Part shown: positions 1 through 7,282 of the stretch, piece by piece
Layout of the letters: each line of letters opens with the position of its first letter
Position numbering within the stretch: position 1 is the first letter of the stretch
Source of the DNA: an uncultured Sphingomonas sp.
GTDB lineage: Bacteria; Pseudomonadota; Alphaproteobacteria; Sphingomonadales; Sphingomonadaceae
DNA length: 16,152 bases
Direction of reading: 5' to 3'
Assembly: GCA_946886645.1 (NCBI GenBank)
Contig: CAMPIY010000014.1
Coordinates: 1-16,152, forward strand
Notes under the pieces: model-generated
Told to the model about the DNA's origin: nothing
Seen by the model: only the letters and a program-made list of their open reading frames with translations
Database searches by the model: none
Position numbers and translations under genes: made by a program

Positions 1-748
1 GGGATTCGTCCATCGCATTGCGGACGAACAGCACTTCCGGGCTCTTGTCGGCGCTCGGCGCGTGCCATTCGCGGTTGAGGTTCACGCCGACGGCGTTGGT
101 GCGCAGGTGACCGCGCCTCGACCCGTCGGGGTTCATGTTGGGGACGACGTGGAAGGTGCATTCCTTGCGGAGCACGCGGGCAACCGGGTCATCGGGGTCG
201 GTCAGCTTCTCCAGCGCGCCTTCCATCCACCATTCGGCCATCGTCTCGCCCGGATGCTGGCGGGCGTAGAGCCAGCAGGTGAGGTCGCCCTCGCCGATGG
301 TCAGGCAATCGATGTCCTGCCCGTCGAGGCTCTTGCCGAGGCTGCGATATTCGACGCCGGGCAGGGCCGCGACGGTCGAGACGAGATCGTGGTGACGCTC
401 CATCGAATAGGGCGCGAAATAGGCGATCCAGACGAGGTCGGTTTCGGGCACGAATTTGATGGTGAGCGTGCCGTCGGCGTAGCTGGTGCCGTCGATCCGG
501 GTCCAGTCCTCACGGTCGATCGACACGCAGGCCTTATAGTCGGGCCAGCCGTCGGGGTAGGCGGCGGTGCCGCAATTGGTGATGCGCAGGGTCACTTCGC
601 GGCCGCCTGCTCCGGCCAGCCGGAAGTGGAACCACTGGTGGAAATCGCTCATGTGGTCCTTGACGATTTCGAGGTCGATGCTGTCGCCATTGCTGCCGAC
701 GACCCGAATGTTGCCGGCGTCGAACGCGCTCGAAATCGTGATGCTCAT
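1..748 (-). CDS. M14-type cytosolic zinc carboxypeptidase, 3' part outside window
   Basis: The minus strand reads open from an ATG at 746-748 to the window edge (249 codons); the C-terminal part is missing. Residues about 1-125 form the N-terminal beta domain seen in cytosolic carboxypeptidases (M14 family, CCP/AGBL-like). The catalytic domain follows: RQHPGET (about 163-169) supplies the zinc ligands His165 and Glu168, and [20 protein letters not shown] (about 206-225) is the conserved substrate-binding stretch. The third zinc His and the catalytic Glu would lie beyond base 1. There is no signal peptide, so it probably acts in the cytoplasm, removing C-terminal residues from peptides. CAGGGG just upstream is a plausible ribosome site. 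It is divergent from the M28 peptidase gene. The family call is firm; the substrate is unknown. Confidence 0.9.
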   Translation of the reverse strand, partial: MSITISSAFDAGNIRVVGSNGDSIDLEIVKDHMSDFHQWFHFRLAGAGGREVTLRITNCGTAAYPDGWPDYKACVSIDREDWTRIDGTSYADGTLTIKFVPETDLVWIAYFAPYSMERHHDLVSTVAALPGVEYRSLGKSLDGQDIDCLTIGEGDLTCWLYARQHPGETMAEWWMEGALEKLTDPDDPVARVLRKECTFHVVPNMNPDGSRRGHLRTNAVGVNLNREWHAPSADKSPEVLFVRNAMDES

Positions 749-942
749 GGAACCCCTGGATGTTGGCTGGATGTGGTTAAGCGGCGGCCCTGATAGAGCC
801 GAGCGCCGCGATGGGCAAACCCCCGTGTTGCCGGTCTTTCGACGAACGGCGGGACGCGGCGCTGGCGCGAGGCCTCGGGCTCGACTAGCGCTTGGGTGAA
901 TAATCGCGGGCAAGGCCCGCTGCCCTCTTCCCGGAGCCAACC
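749..942. other. Divergent intergenic region between two peptidase genes, with a leader hairpin
   Basis: These 194 bp must hold the promoters of both flanking genes, but I see no convincing -35/-10 pair. A 6-bp perfect dyad, GCGGGC-AAG-GCCCGC at 906-920, lies in the probable leader of the M28 gene, 12 bases before its ribosome site GGAG (933-936). AATAAT at 899-904 resembles a -10 box but lacks a matching -35. On the other side, CATCCAG occurs twice (minus strand) just ahead of the M14 start. Confidence 0.35.
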
Positions 943-2559
943 ATGCGCCTGTTGACCGCCGTCACCCTACTTCTTGCTACCGCCTCGGTTCACGCAGCAC
1001 CGATCGCACCGGCCGACCCTGGCAGCATCCGGCGGGTCCGCGCCGATGTCGAATTCCTCGCCTCCGACGGACTTGAAGGACGCGATACGGGGTCGAAGGG
1101 CTATGGCATCGCTGCCGACTATGTCGCCTCGCAGTTCCGGGCGATCGGGCTGGAACCGGGGGGCGAGAATGGTGGCTGGTTCCAGCAGGTTCCGTTCCGC
1201 CGCGCGTCGTTTGCGCGGCCGCCCGTCCTGTCGCTTGGAATCGGTGGGCAGCGGGTAGCGCTGGAACAGGGCAAGGACGTGTCGCTCCGCCCGAGCGTCA
1301 CCGAAAAAGCCCTTCGCGAAAACGCCGGCTTTGTTTTCGTGGGCTATGGCCTGAAGGACGCGCGCTACCGCTTCGACGATTATCGCGGGCTCAACCTCAA
1401 GGGAAAGATCGCGGTCGCGCTGGAAGGGACGCCCAATGGCCTGCCCAGCGAGATCGAAGCCCACCTCAATGCCAGCAAGGCGATCATGGCGGCCCAGGCC
1501 GGCGCGGTCGGCTTTATCGAAGTTTCGCGGAAAGCCAGTGGGCAGGGTGGATTCCGGCGCGCCGGGCGGCCGGTGATCGACTGGGTCGATTCCTCGGGCC
1601 GCGCCGGCTCGACCCCGCCGGGCCTAAAGCTGCGGCTCAGCCTGTCCGAAGAGATTGCTGGCCGATTGTTCGAAGGGGCGCCACGCTCGCTGGCCTCGGT
1701 GCGCGCGGATGCGAAGGGGCCTCGCGGCTTCGCCCTGCGCCCAACCCTGTCGGTCGACGCCGAGAACAAGTGGGAGGATTTCACCAGCCCTGAAGTGATC
1801 GGCATGATGAAGGGTTCGGACCCCACATTGGCGGCTGAGCATGTCGTCCTGATGGGCCATCTCGACCATCTCGGCATGCGTCTGGATGGGAAGCCGGGCG
1901 AAGACGTCATTTACAACGGCGCGCTCGACAACGCGGCGGGTGTCGCGACCATGCTGGAAGCGGCGCGGCTGTTCGCGGCGCAGCCCGTCCGGCCCAAGCG
2001 GTCGGTCATCTTCATCGCCAATACCGGCGAGGAGCGCGGCCTGCTGGGCGCCGACTATTACGCCAACCATCCGACCGTGCCGGCGTCGAGCATCGTCGGG
2101 CTGGTCGATCTCGACATGCCGCTGCTGCTCTACCCGTTCACCGATGTGACCGCATTCGGTGCGGAGCATTCGACTGTCGGCGCGATGGTCGCCGAGGCGG
2201 GCGCGTCGATGGGAATTTCGGTCGCTCCGGACCCGATGCCGGAAGAAGCGATTTTCACTCGCTCCGACCATTATATGTTCGTCCGCCAGGGCGTGCCGGC
2301 GGTGCTTCTGATGACCGGCCACGCCAATGGCGGCAAGGAAATCTGGAACAGCTGGCTGAGCAAGATCTACCATTCGCCGCAGGACGACCTGAAGCAGGCC
2401 ATCAACTGGGATGCCGGCGCCCGCTATGCCGATCTTAACTATCGCATCGCACGGGCGATGGCCGATGCGCCGGTGCGGCCGATGTGGCTTCAGGGCGACT
2501 ATTTCGGCGACTTGTTCGATCCAAAGGGGCCGCGGGCCCCTGCGCAGACGGCCCGCTGA
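943..2559 (+). CDS. Secreted M28 family zinc peptidase with PA domain
   Basis: This 538-residue protein has a Sec signal peptide (about 1-19, ending VHA-AP), so it is periplasmic or exported. A protease-associated (PA) domain lies at about 125-240 inside the M28 catalytic fold. All co-catalytic zinc residues of the family are visible: His306 and Asp308 (MGHLDHLG), bridging Asp329 (GALDNAAG), catalytic Glu363 and Glu364 (NTGEERG), Asp391 (LVDLDMP) and the late His477 (YHSPQDD). The start ATG at 943 follows GGAG (933-936) with 6 bases between. It probably acts as an aminopeptidase scavenging peptides. Length and domain order match secreted bacterial M28 enzymes. The exact specificity cannot be read from the sequence. 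The gene seems monocistronic, with a hairpin directly after its stop. Confidence 0.93.
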   Translation: MRLLTAVTLLLATASVHAAPIAPADPGSIRRVRADVEFLASDGLEGRDTGSKGYGIAADYVASQFRAIGLEPGGENGGWFQQVPFRRASFARPPVLSLGIGGQRVALEQGKDVSLRPSVTEKALRENAGFVFVGYGLKDARYRFDDYRGLNLKGKIAVALEGTPNGLPSEIEAHLNASKAIMAAQAGAVGFIEVSRKASGQGGFRRAGRPVIDWVDSSGRAGSTPPGLKLRLSLSEEIAGRLFEGAPRSLASVRADAKGPRGFALRPTLSVDAENKWEDFTSPEVIGMMKGSDPTLAAEHVVLMGHLDHLGMRLDGKPGEDVIYNGALDNAAGVATMLEAARLFAAQPVRPKRSVIFIANTGEERGLLGADYYANHPTVPASSIVGLVDLDMPLLLYPFTDVTAFGAEHSTVGAMVAEAGASMGISVAPDPMPEEAIFTRSDHYMFVRQGVPAVLLMTGHANGGKEIWNSWLSKIYHSPQDDLKQAINWDAGARYADLNYRIARAMADAPVRPMWLQGDYFGDLFDPKGPRAPAQTAR

Positions 2560-2568
2560 CCTTGACTT

Positions 2569-2597
2569 GGCGGCTCCCGCGCCATAGGGGAGCCGCC
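2569..2597 (+). terminator. 10-bp perfect hairpin after the M28 gene
   Basis: GGCGGCTCCC (2569-2578) and GGGAGCCGCC (2588-2597) form a perfect 10-bp stem with a 9-base loop, starting 9 bases after the M28 stop. No run of T follows (GGTTCAAACC comes next), so it is not a textbook intrinsic terminator. It may still stop or stabilise the M28 transcript. TTGACT at 2562-2567 just before it resembles a -35 box but no good -10 follows. Confidence 0.5.
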
Positions 2598-2648
2598 GGT
2601 TCAAACCACCCGACAACATATAAACTACGAAGGCAGGCGTTTTCGGCC

Positions 2649-2774
2649 ATGAAGATTCGCAATTCCCTGAAGTCGCTGAAGTCGCGTCATCGCGATTGCC
2701 GGGTGATTCGCCGCCGCGGCCGGACCTACGTCATCAACAAGACGAACCGCCGCTTCAAAGCGAGGCAAGGCTAA
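2649..2774 (+). CDS. rpmJ: Ribosomal protein L36 (bL36), zinc-free form
   Basis: This 41-residue basic protein begins [17 protein letters not shown] and ends [12 protein letters not shown]. That is the alphaproteobacterial/type-B form of bL36, which binds 23S rRNA in the large ribosomal subunit. The zinc-ribbon cysteines of classic RpmJ are absent; only Cys17 remains, at the place where E. coli YkgO also has one. It is probably the sole L36, as usual in this class (known for the family, not tested here). The start ATG (2649) is fixed by family length. The upstream purine stretch GAAGGCAGG (2629-2637) is a weak ribosome site, and TATAAA at 2619-2624 could be part of a promoter. The stop codon lies inside a hairpin stem. 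Confidence 0.96.
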   Translation: MKIRNSLKSLKSRHRDCRVIRRRGRTYVINKTNRRFKARQG

Positions 2775-2820
2775 GGTCCGGGGGACCTTAGCTGACGAGC
2801 TCGCCAGGGCTAAGGCCCGG
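2769..2820 (+). repeat. Short imperfect direct repeat downstream of rpmJ
   Basis: GGCTAAGGTCCGG (2769-2781) recurs as GGCTAAGGCCCGG (2808-2820), 12 of 13 bases identical, offset 39. Between them lies another dyad, CTGACGAG/CTCGCCAG (2793-2808) with one mismatch. The 3' region of rpmJ is thus a small patch of repeated and self-complementary sequence. Confidence 0.5.
2770..2792 (+). repeat. Perfect 10-bp palindrome overlapping the rpmJ stop codon
   Basis: GCTAAGGTCC (2770-2779), loop GGG, GGACCTTAGC (2783-2792). The TAA stop of rpmJ (2772-2774) sits inside the left arm. The central GTCCGGGGGAC is also the centre of the hairpin at 15812-15832. No T run follows, so it may protect the mRNA 3' end or be a copy of a dispersed palindrome rather than a terminator. 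Confidence 0.7.
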
Positions 2821-2848
2821 CTCACCTGATTTACCGCGATTTTCCAAG

Positions 2849-2876
2849 GCCTTCGCCCTAGCGGGCGGGGGCTTTT
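2849..2876 (+). terminator. Intrinsic terminator for rpmJ
   Basis: GCCTTCGCCC (2849-2858), loop TAGC, GGGCGGGGGC (2863-2872), followed by TTTT (2873-2876). The 10-bp stem has two G-T pairs. This is the best rho-independent terminator in the window and probably ends the rpmJ transcript, 75 bases after the stop. Confidence 0.8.
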
Positions 2877-2987
2877 CGCGTTGGAGAAGGAATATCCGGG
2901 CCGATTCGAGCGTTTATGTGGGTGAATGGACATTTCAGCCCGCGTTAAGCTCGATTCGCCTATCACGCGTGCCAAGGAGTGAGACAA

Positions 2988-3263
2988 ATGACTCGCACGT
3001 TGAAGATCGTCCTGACCGCTGCCGGTATCGCGCTTGCCGCGACCGCCGCTTCGGCCGCCTATGCGCAGGTAACGACCGCTGGTGACCAGTCGACGCCCAA
3101 GGGCTTCAACTGGGAGATCAAGGACGGCAAGCGCGTCCCCAAGGGACAGCGCCAGGTCAACGCCGACGGCAGCTGGCGTGAGGAAATCCGCCAGGGCAAG
3201 TGCGTGACGATCAAGGAAAAGTCGGCGGCTGGCGAATATAAAGAAACCCGGCGCTGCGATTAA
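2988..3263 (+). CDS. Small exported protein of unknown function (91 aa)
   Basis: I do not recognise a family. The protein opens with a clear Sec signal peptide (MTRTLKIVLTAAGIALAATA, probable cleavage after AYA at about residue 26). A hydrophilic mature part of about 65 residues follows, containing KGFNWEIKDGKRVPKG and two cysteines (Cys72, Cys90) that could form one disulfide in the periplasm. It has no membrane segment after the signal and no catalytic motif. The ATG at 2988 is chosen because AAGGAG (2974-2979) stands 8 bases before it; the in-frame GTG at 2979 overlaps that ribosome site. The mature part is rich in Lys, Arg, Glu and Gly. It lies alone between the rpmJ terminator and a hairpin shared with the convergent lipoprotein gene. 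Confidence 0.8.
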   Translation: MTRTLKIVLTAAGIALAATAASAAYAQVTTAGDQSTPKGFNWEIKDGKRVPKGQRQVNADGSWREEIRQGKCVTIKEKSAAGEYKETRRCD

Positions 3264-3264
3264 A

Positions 3265-3287
3265 TCCCATCAGGTACTTTGATGGGA
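3265..3287. terminator. Hairpin between convergent genes, candidate bidirectional terminator
   Basis: TCCCATCA (3265-3272) pairs perfectly with TGATGGGA (3280-3287), loop GGTACTT. It lies between the stop of the 91-aa gene (3263) and the stop of the lipoprotein gene (3297). Read on the minus strand the stem is followed by TTTAAT, so it fits best as the end of the purT/arg/lipoprotein transcript. Confidence 0.6.
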
Positions 3288-3296
3288 CCCGCCGCG

Positions 3297-3719
3297 TCAC
3301 TCGGCCGCGTTCACCAGATTGACTTCATCCAGCCCGGTACCGCCCTCGGTGCCGGGCTGAACCTTGCAGGCGGGAAGCCCGATCTTCTCATTGTCGTCGC
3401 ACAGGCGGACCTGGACGCTGTCGTTGGCGCCGACGAACAGCGACCAGACGCGCTTGTCGTTGCAGGTGGCGGTCCACACATCCATGTCCTTGTAGCGGGT
3501 GACGTATCCGGTCGAGACGATCTGGCCGCAACGCAGGCCCTGATCCAATATGGCCCGCTTGAGCGCGATGGCGCGGTTGAGATCGCTTAGATTGAACAGC
3601 TGCTGCTGCGCCTCGCTGCGCACGATCACTTCGTTTTGCACCGGCGGGGCAGGATTTTCGTTCGATCCGCAGGCGGAGAGCAGGATGGCGGCGAATATGA
3701 GGGGCGCGTGACGGGTCAT
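3297..3719 (-). CDS. Small lipoprotein of unknown function, last gene of the arg series
   Basis: The 140-residue product starts with a type II signal peptide; the lipobox is LSAC with lipidated Cys17, so it is anchored to a membrane facing the periplasm. Ser and Asn follow the Cys, so the inner-membrane retention Asp is absent and outer-membrane sorting is likely (inference). The mature part has four more cysteines (about 64, 86, 107, 118), which could make two disulfides. I recognise no family. AAAGGAA lies just before the ATG at 3719. The gene starts 35 bases after the argR stop on the same strand, so it is probably cotranscribed with the arginine genes, though nothing in the protein suggests an arginine role. 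Confidence 0.8.
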   Translation of the reverse strand: MTRHAPLIFAAILLSACGSNENPAPPVQNEVIVRSEAQQQLFNLSDLNRAIALKRAILDQGLRCGQIVSTGYVTRYKDMDVWTATCNDKRVWSLFVGANDSVQVRLCDDNEKIGLPACKVQPGTEGGTGLDEVNLVNAAE

Positions 3720-3754
3720 GATATTCCTTTCGCGGCCAACGCATTTACGATGGA

Positions 3755-4216
3755 TTATGCTCCCGATCGCCGCCGCTGCAATAGGGAGGCCGCCGCGTGC
3801 GGGTTCACCCCGTCCGCCAGCGCGACGAAGATCGTGTCGTCCCCAGCAATCGTTCCCGCCACTTCCTCCAGTCCAGCCGCGTCGAGTGCATTGGCGACGA
3901 GATTGGCCGAGCCCGGCGGGGTCTTAAGCACTAGCAGGTTGCCCGCCGGGATGATGGCGTCGACCCATTCGGCGAGCAGCCGGTCGAGCTTGGCGGCCGC
4001 ATGACCGGGTTCGACCTGGTCGGGCATGACGTAGCGGATAGTGCCGTCGCGCTTCAGCTTCACGGCGCCAATCTCCAGCAGGTCGCGGCTGACGGTCGCC
4101 TGGGTCGCGGCAATGCCGGACAGCGACAGGCGTGCGACGACCTCCTCCTGGCTTCCCACGCGATGCTCGCGGAGCCAGTCGGCGATCATTCGCTGCCGTT
4201 GTACCTTCCCATTCAT
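3755..4216 (-). CDS. argR: Arginine repressor ArgR
   Basis: The 153-residue protein has both ArgR domains. The N-terminal winged helix (about 1-70) carries the recognition segment TQATVSRDL (38-46). The C-terminal arginine-binding and oligomerisation domain includes TPPGSANLVANAL (99-111) and GTIAGDDTIFV (121-131); the paired Asp126-Asp127 is the known arginine contact site. Length equals that of the family. With L-arginine as co-repressor it should bind ARG boxes as a hexamer and repress biosynthesis. The start overlaps the argB stop (ATGA, 4213-4216), so translation is coupled and the regulator is made together with its targets, implying autoregulation. ArgR is, to my knowledge, rare in alphaproteobacteria; transfer of the cluster is possible. 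Confidence 0.95.
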   Translation of the reverse strand: MNGKVQRQRMIADWLREHRVGSQEEVVARLSLSGIAATQATVSRDLLEIGAVKLKRDGTIRYVMPDQVEPGHAAAKLDRLLAEWVDAIIPAGNLLVLKTPPGSANLVANALDAAGLEEVAGTIAGDDTIFVALADGVNPHAAASLLQRRRSGA

Positions 4217-5076
4217 GAGGTCACCTCACCGCATACCATCGTACCGATGCCTTCGTCGGTGAAAAGCTCGACCAAAATGGAATGTTCGGCGCGGCCGTCG
4301 ATCATGTGGGCGGACGCGACCCCGCCCTCGACGGCTTCGGCGCAGGCGAGGAGCTTGGGGATCATTCCGCCGGTGACGCTTTCGTCGGCGATCCGGCCGC
4401 GCGCCTCGGCCGTCGTCAGGCGATGGACGAGGCTTGCCGGGTCGGCAGGATCTTCGAGCAGGCCCGGCGTCCCCGTCAGATAGATGATCTTCTCGGCCTT
4501 CATGGCCACCGCAATCGCCCGGGCGGCATCATCGGCGTTGACGTTATAGGGCTGGGCAGAAGTATCGGCGCCGACCGTAGAAACGACGGGGATCAGTCCG
4601 TCGTCATGGAAATCGTGTAGCAGCGCGCCGCGCACCTTGGTGACGCGGCCCACAAAGCCGAGCCGCTCGTCGACCGGCTCCACTTCCAGCAGCCGCCCAT
4701 CCTCTCCGGCGACGCCGATCGCGACCGGCTCCAGCGCATTGATCGCGGCGACCATGTCGCGGTTCGTCTTTCCGACCAGCACCATCCGGACGATGTCGAG
4801 CGCGTCGGCGTCGGTGACGCGGAGGCCCTCGACCCGCTTCACCTCGATGCCCGCCTTGGCCATTTCGACGTCGATCTGCGGTCCGCCGCCATGGACCAGC
4901 ACGGGCCGTATTCCGACCGAGTGGAGCAGCAGGACATCCTTGGCCAGGCTTCGCATCCGCGCCGGATCGGTGAGCGGCAGGCCGCCGACCTTCACGACGA
5001 TGGTCTTGCCGGTGAAGCGGCGAATATAGGGCAGCGCCTCGATGAGGATGCGCGCGGTGTCGTTCGCATTCATCAT
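4213..5076 (-). CDS. argB: N-acetylglutamate kinase
   Basis: This enzyme phosphorylates N-acetylglutamate with ATP, the second step of arginine synthesis. The 287-residue amino acid kinase fold shows VHGGGPQI (61-68, substrate loop), YNVNADDAA (177-185, with catalytic Asp182) and GGMIPKL (236-242, Lys241); Lys29 lies in VVKVGG. The N-terminal helix [18 protein letters not shown] and the C-terminal [10 protein letters not shown] are hallmarks of hexameric, arginine-inhibited kinases, so feedback control is expected. One oddity: the usual KYGGNAM/KYGGHAM is KVGGLPL here. The first ATG (5076) overlaps the argJ stop (ATGA, 5073-5076); a second ATG follows at once and either could serve. Confidence 0.95.
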   Translation of the reverse strand: MMNANDTARILIEALPYIRRFTGKTIVVKVGGLPLTDPARMRSLAKDVLLLHSVGIRPVLVHGGGPQIDVEMAKAGIEVKRVEGLRVTDADALDIVRMVLVGKTNRDMVAAINALEPVAIGVAGEDGRLLEVEPVDERLGFVGRVTKVRGALLHDFHDDGLIPVVSTVGADTSAQPYNVNADDAARAIAVAMKAEKIIYLTGTPGLLEDPADPASLVHRLTTAEARGRIADESVTGGMIPKLLACAEAVEGGVASAHMIDGRAEHSILVELFTDEGIGTMVCGEVTS

Positions 5077-6239
5077 GACGTCGCCGCATTTTCCTTGATG
5101 TAGCCGGGGCCGAGGTCGACCGAGACGGCGCGACCTTTCCCTTGGCCGAGGCCGAGGTCGACGAGGATGTCGATCTCGGTGCCGCGCATGTGGGCAGCGA
5201 CGGATTCCGAATCGTGCGGGATCTCGACCCCCGCCTCGGCGACCATGATCCCGCCATAGCTCACCGAGGAGCTTTCGGTTTCAAACTCAACGCCGCAAGA
5301 GCCGGCTTCCGCCAGCAGGCGGCCCCAATAGGCGTCGGCGCCATACCAGCTGCACTTGATCAGCTGGTTGTTACCGATCGAACGGGCGACTTTCCGCGCC
5401 TCCGCGTCGCTGGCCGCGCCAGTGACGTTGATGACGACCAGCTTGGTCATTCCTTCCGCATCGCGCGCCATTTGCAGCATCAGCTCCTCGCACACCTGGC
5501 GGACATCGTCCTCGAAGGCGCCGAGGTCGGCGGGGCGGCCCTTCCGGCCGCTGGCGAACAGCATGACCGTGTCGTTGGTCGACGTCGCGCCGTCGGTGAT
5601 CAGCGAATTGAAGGTCGCGTCGGCGGCGCGGAACAGGATCGGCTTCAACTCCTCCGCGGTTAGCTCGGCGTCGGTGGTGAGGAAGGCGAGCATGGTCGCC
5701 ATGTTGGGCGCCAGCATCCCGCAGCCCTTGGCCATGCCGCCGACGGCATAATCGTCGCGCATGACGGCGGCTTCCTTGGGCCGAGTGTCGGTCGTCAGGA
5801 TGCCCTTGGCCGCGTCGCGGTTGCCGTCGCGGCTCAGCGCCTTGCCGAGGCCGGGGATCGCGCCGAGGATCTTCCGCATCGGCAGGCGAAAGCCGATCAG
5901 GCCGGTCGAACAGACCAGCATGTCGCGCGGATCGCAGCCGACCGCCTCTGCCGCCGCGCCGCACATCGCTTCGGCATCGGCCCGGCCCTTGGTGCCCGTC
6001 CCGGCATTGGCGTTGCCGCTGTTGACGATGACGCCGCTCGCCATGCCGCCGGACACGTTGAGCCGTTCGAGACTGGCCTCGACCGGCGGGGCGCGAAATT
6101 TGTTTTGGGTGAAGACCGCCGCGGTCGGGACGGGCTTGCCGTCGTCGGTCGCCAGCAGGCTGACGTCACGGCGTCCCTCCGTCTTGATTCCCGCCGGCAG
6201 GCCAGACGCGACAAAGCCTTCGGCAAGGGTAACGCTCAC
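5073..6239 (-). CDS. argJ: Glutamate N-acetyltransferase / ornithine acetyltransferase
   Basis: ArgJ moves the acetyl group from N-acetylornithine to glutamate (and may also use acetyl-CoA), closing the acetyl cycle of arginine synthesis. The self-cleavage site is present: [16 protein letters not shown] (about 171-186). Thr182 is the expected new N-terminal nucleophile after cleavage between Ala181 and Thr182. [17 protein letters not shown] (44-60) and [12 protein letters not shown] (220-231) are family blocks. I place the start at GTG 6237-6239, whose bases overlap the argC stop (GTGA, 6236-6239); the frame stays open upstream but that extension is only argC read in another frame. The result is 388 residues, slightly short of the usual 400. 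A Cys in KGCGM replaces the more common Ser. Confidence 0.94.
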   Translation of the reverse strand: MSVTLAEGFVASGLPAGIKTEGRRDVSLLATDDGKPVPTAAVFTQNKFRAPPVEASLERLNVSGGMASGVIVNSGNANAGTGTKGRADAEAMCGAAAEAVGCDPRDMLVCSTGLIGFRLPMRKILGAIPGLGKALSRDGNRDAAKGILTTDTRPKEAAVMRDDYAVGGMAKGCGMLAPNMATMLAFLTTDAELTAEELKPILFRAADATFNSLITDGATSTNDTVMLFASGRKGRPADLGAFEDDVRQVCEELMLQMARDAEGMTKLVVINVTGAASDAEARKVARSIGNNQLIKCSWYGADAYWGRLLAEAGSCGVEFETESSSVSYGGIMVAEAGVEIPHDSESVAAHMRGTEIDILVDLGLGQGKGRAVSVDLGPGYIKENAATS

Positions 6240-7243
6240 GGATAGACTCCCATGGTGGAAAGGCCCGCGCCCTCGTCGAGGCCGAGCATCAGGTTGGCGC
6301 ACTGGATCATCTGCCCGGCCGCGCCCTTGCCGAGATTGTCGATCGCCGCGAGCGCGAGGACAGTCCCGGTCCGCTCGTCGTGGCGGGCGGTGAGGAAGGC
6401 GGCGTTGGAGCCGGTGGCCCATTTGGTTTCGGGCGGAGCCTCGCCGACATGGACGAAAGGTTCGCGAGCATAGGCGTCATGGAGGATGGCGAGCGGGTCG
6501 CTGTTCCCCGTCGCCTTGGCATAGCAAGTGGCGAGGATGCCGCGGCTGGCGGCCATCAGGTGCGGCGTGAACAGGACGGAGGCGCCGGTGGTCAGCTCCA
6601 TCTCCGCCGTGTGGCGGTGGTTGAGCAGCCCGTAAGCGCGATAATTGCCGTCGACGCTGCAGAAATGGGTTCCGGCATTGGCCGAGCGGCCCGCGCCGCT
6701 GACGCCCGAGGCGGCATCGACGACGATGCCCTGCCTCTCGATCGCTCCGGCTTCCACCAGCGGGCGCAGCGCGAGACTGGCGGCGGTCGGGTAGCAGCCC
6801 GGCGCTGCTACGCGCTTCGAGCCCTTGATGGCTTCGCGGAAGAATTCGGGGAGGCCGTAGGTGAAGCTCTCGAGCAGGTCGGGCCGGGCATGCGGTTCGC
6901 CGTACCAGCGCTCGAACTCGGCGGCGCTGTCGAGGCGGAAGTCGGCGCCGAGATCGACGAACGGGATGCCGGGTTTCAGCAGTTCATCTGCGAGCCGTTG
7001 GGTTTCGCCGTGGGGAAGAGCGGCGAGGATCAGGTCGCAGCCGCCGAGCAGCGCGGGGTCCCAGGCTGCGAAGGTGGTATCAGGATAGGCTAGCGCGAGG
7101 TGGGGGTGGACCGCGCTAACGGACTGACCCGAATTCGAGGCAGCAAAGGCTATATGCACCTGCATCGCCGGATGAGCGGCGATGAGGCGCATCAACTCGC
7201 CGCCGACATAGCCGGAGGCACCAAGGATGGCGGCACGAATCAT
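6236..7243 (-). CDS. argC: N-acetyl-gamma-glutamyl-phosphate reductase
   Basis: ArgC reduces N-acetylglutamyl phosphate to the semialdehyde with NADPH, the third step of arginine synthesis. The Rossmann motif GASGYVG (8-14), the nucleophile Cys150 in PGCYPT (148-153) and HRH (209-211) with the proton-transfer His are all visible. Length with this start is 335 residues. I chose ATG 7241-7243 ([10 protein letters not shown]) because homologues begin just ahead of the Rossmann motif; an in-frame ATG at 7250-7252 and TTG at 7256-7258 would add residues that overlap the TATGCA repeats. No ribosome site stands before any of them. It starts 39 bases after the purT stop and heads the coupled argCJBR series. 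Confidence 0.94.
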   Translation of the reverse strand: MIRAAILGASGYVGGELMRLIAAHPAMQVHIAFAASNSGQSVSAVHPHLALAYPDTTFAAWDPALLGGCDLILAALPHGETQRLADELLKPGIPFVDLGADFRLDSAAEFERWYGEPHARPDLLESFTYGLPEFFREAIKGSKRVAAPGCYPTAASLALRPLVEAGAIERQGIVVDAASGVSGAGRSANAGTHFCSVDGNYRAYGLLNHRHTAEMELTTGASVLFTPHLMAASRGILATCYAKATGNSDPLAILHDAYAREPFVHVGEAPPETKWATGSNAAFLTARHDERTGTVLALAAIDNLGKGAAGQMIQCANLMLGLDEGAGLSTMGVYP

Positions 7244-7251
7244 GCGCGCCA

Positions 7252-7277
7252 TATGCAAATTTATGCATGAATATGCA
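7252..7277. promoter_or_regulatory. Three phased TATGCA hexamers, candidate ArgR operator (ARG box)
   Basis: TATGCA occurs at 7252-7257, 7262-7267 and 7272-7277, exactly one helical turn (10 bp) apart, in an AT-rich island between purT and argC. Around the middle copy, ATTTATGCATGAAT is a near-perfect dyad. On the minus strand the units read TGCATA, which resembles the half-site I recall from Streptomyces ARG boxes. ArgR hexamers bind paired boxes on one DNA face, which fits the spacing. The site touches or overlaps the argC start, so binding would block transcription or initiation. Function is inferred. Confidence 0.6.
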
Positions 7278-7282
7278 ATTAC

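Noticed and set aside
62..793. Plus-strand open frame of 243 codons at the left edge
   Set aside because: It lies opposite the M14 carboxypeptidase, whose zinc motif and family blocks are unmistakable on the minus strand.
6240..6422. N-terminal extension of argJ upstream of GTG 6239
   Set aside because: The added residues are Arg/Pro-rich and are argC read in another frame; the GTG overlapping the argC stop fits ArgJ length.
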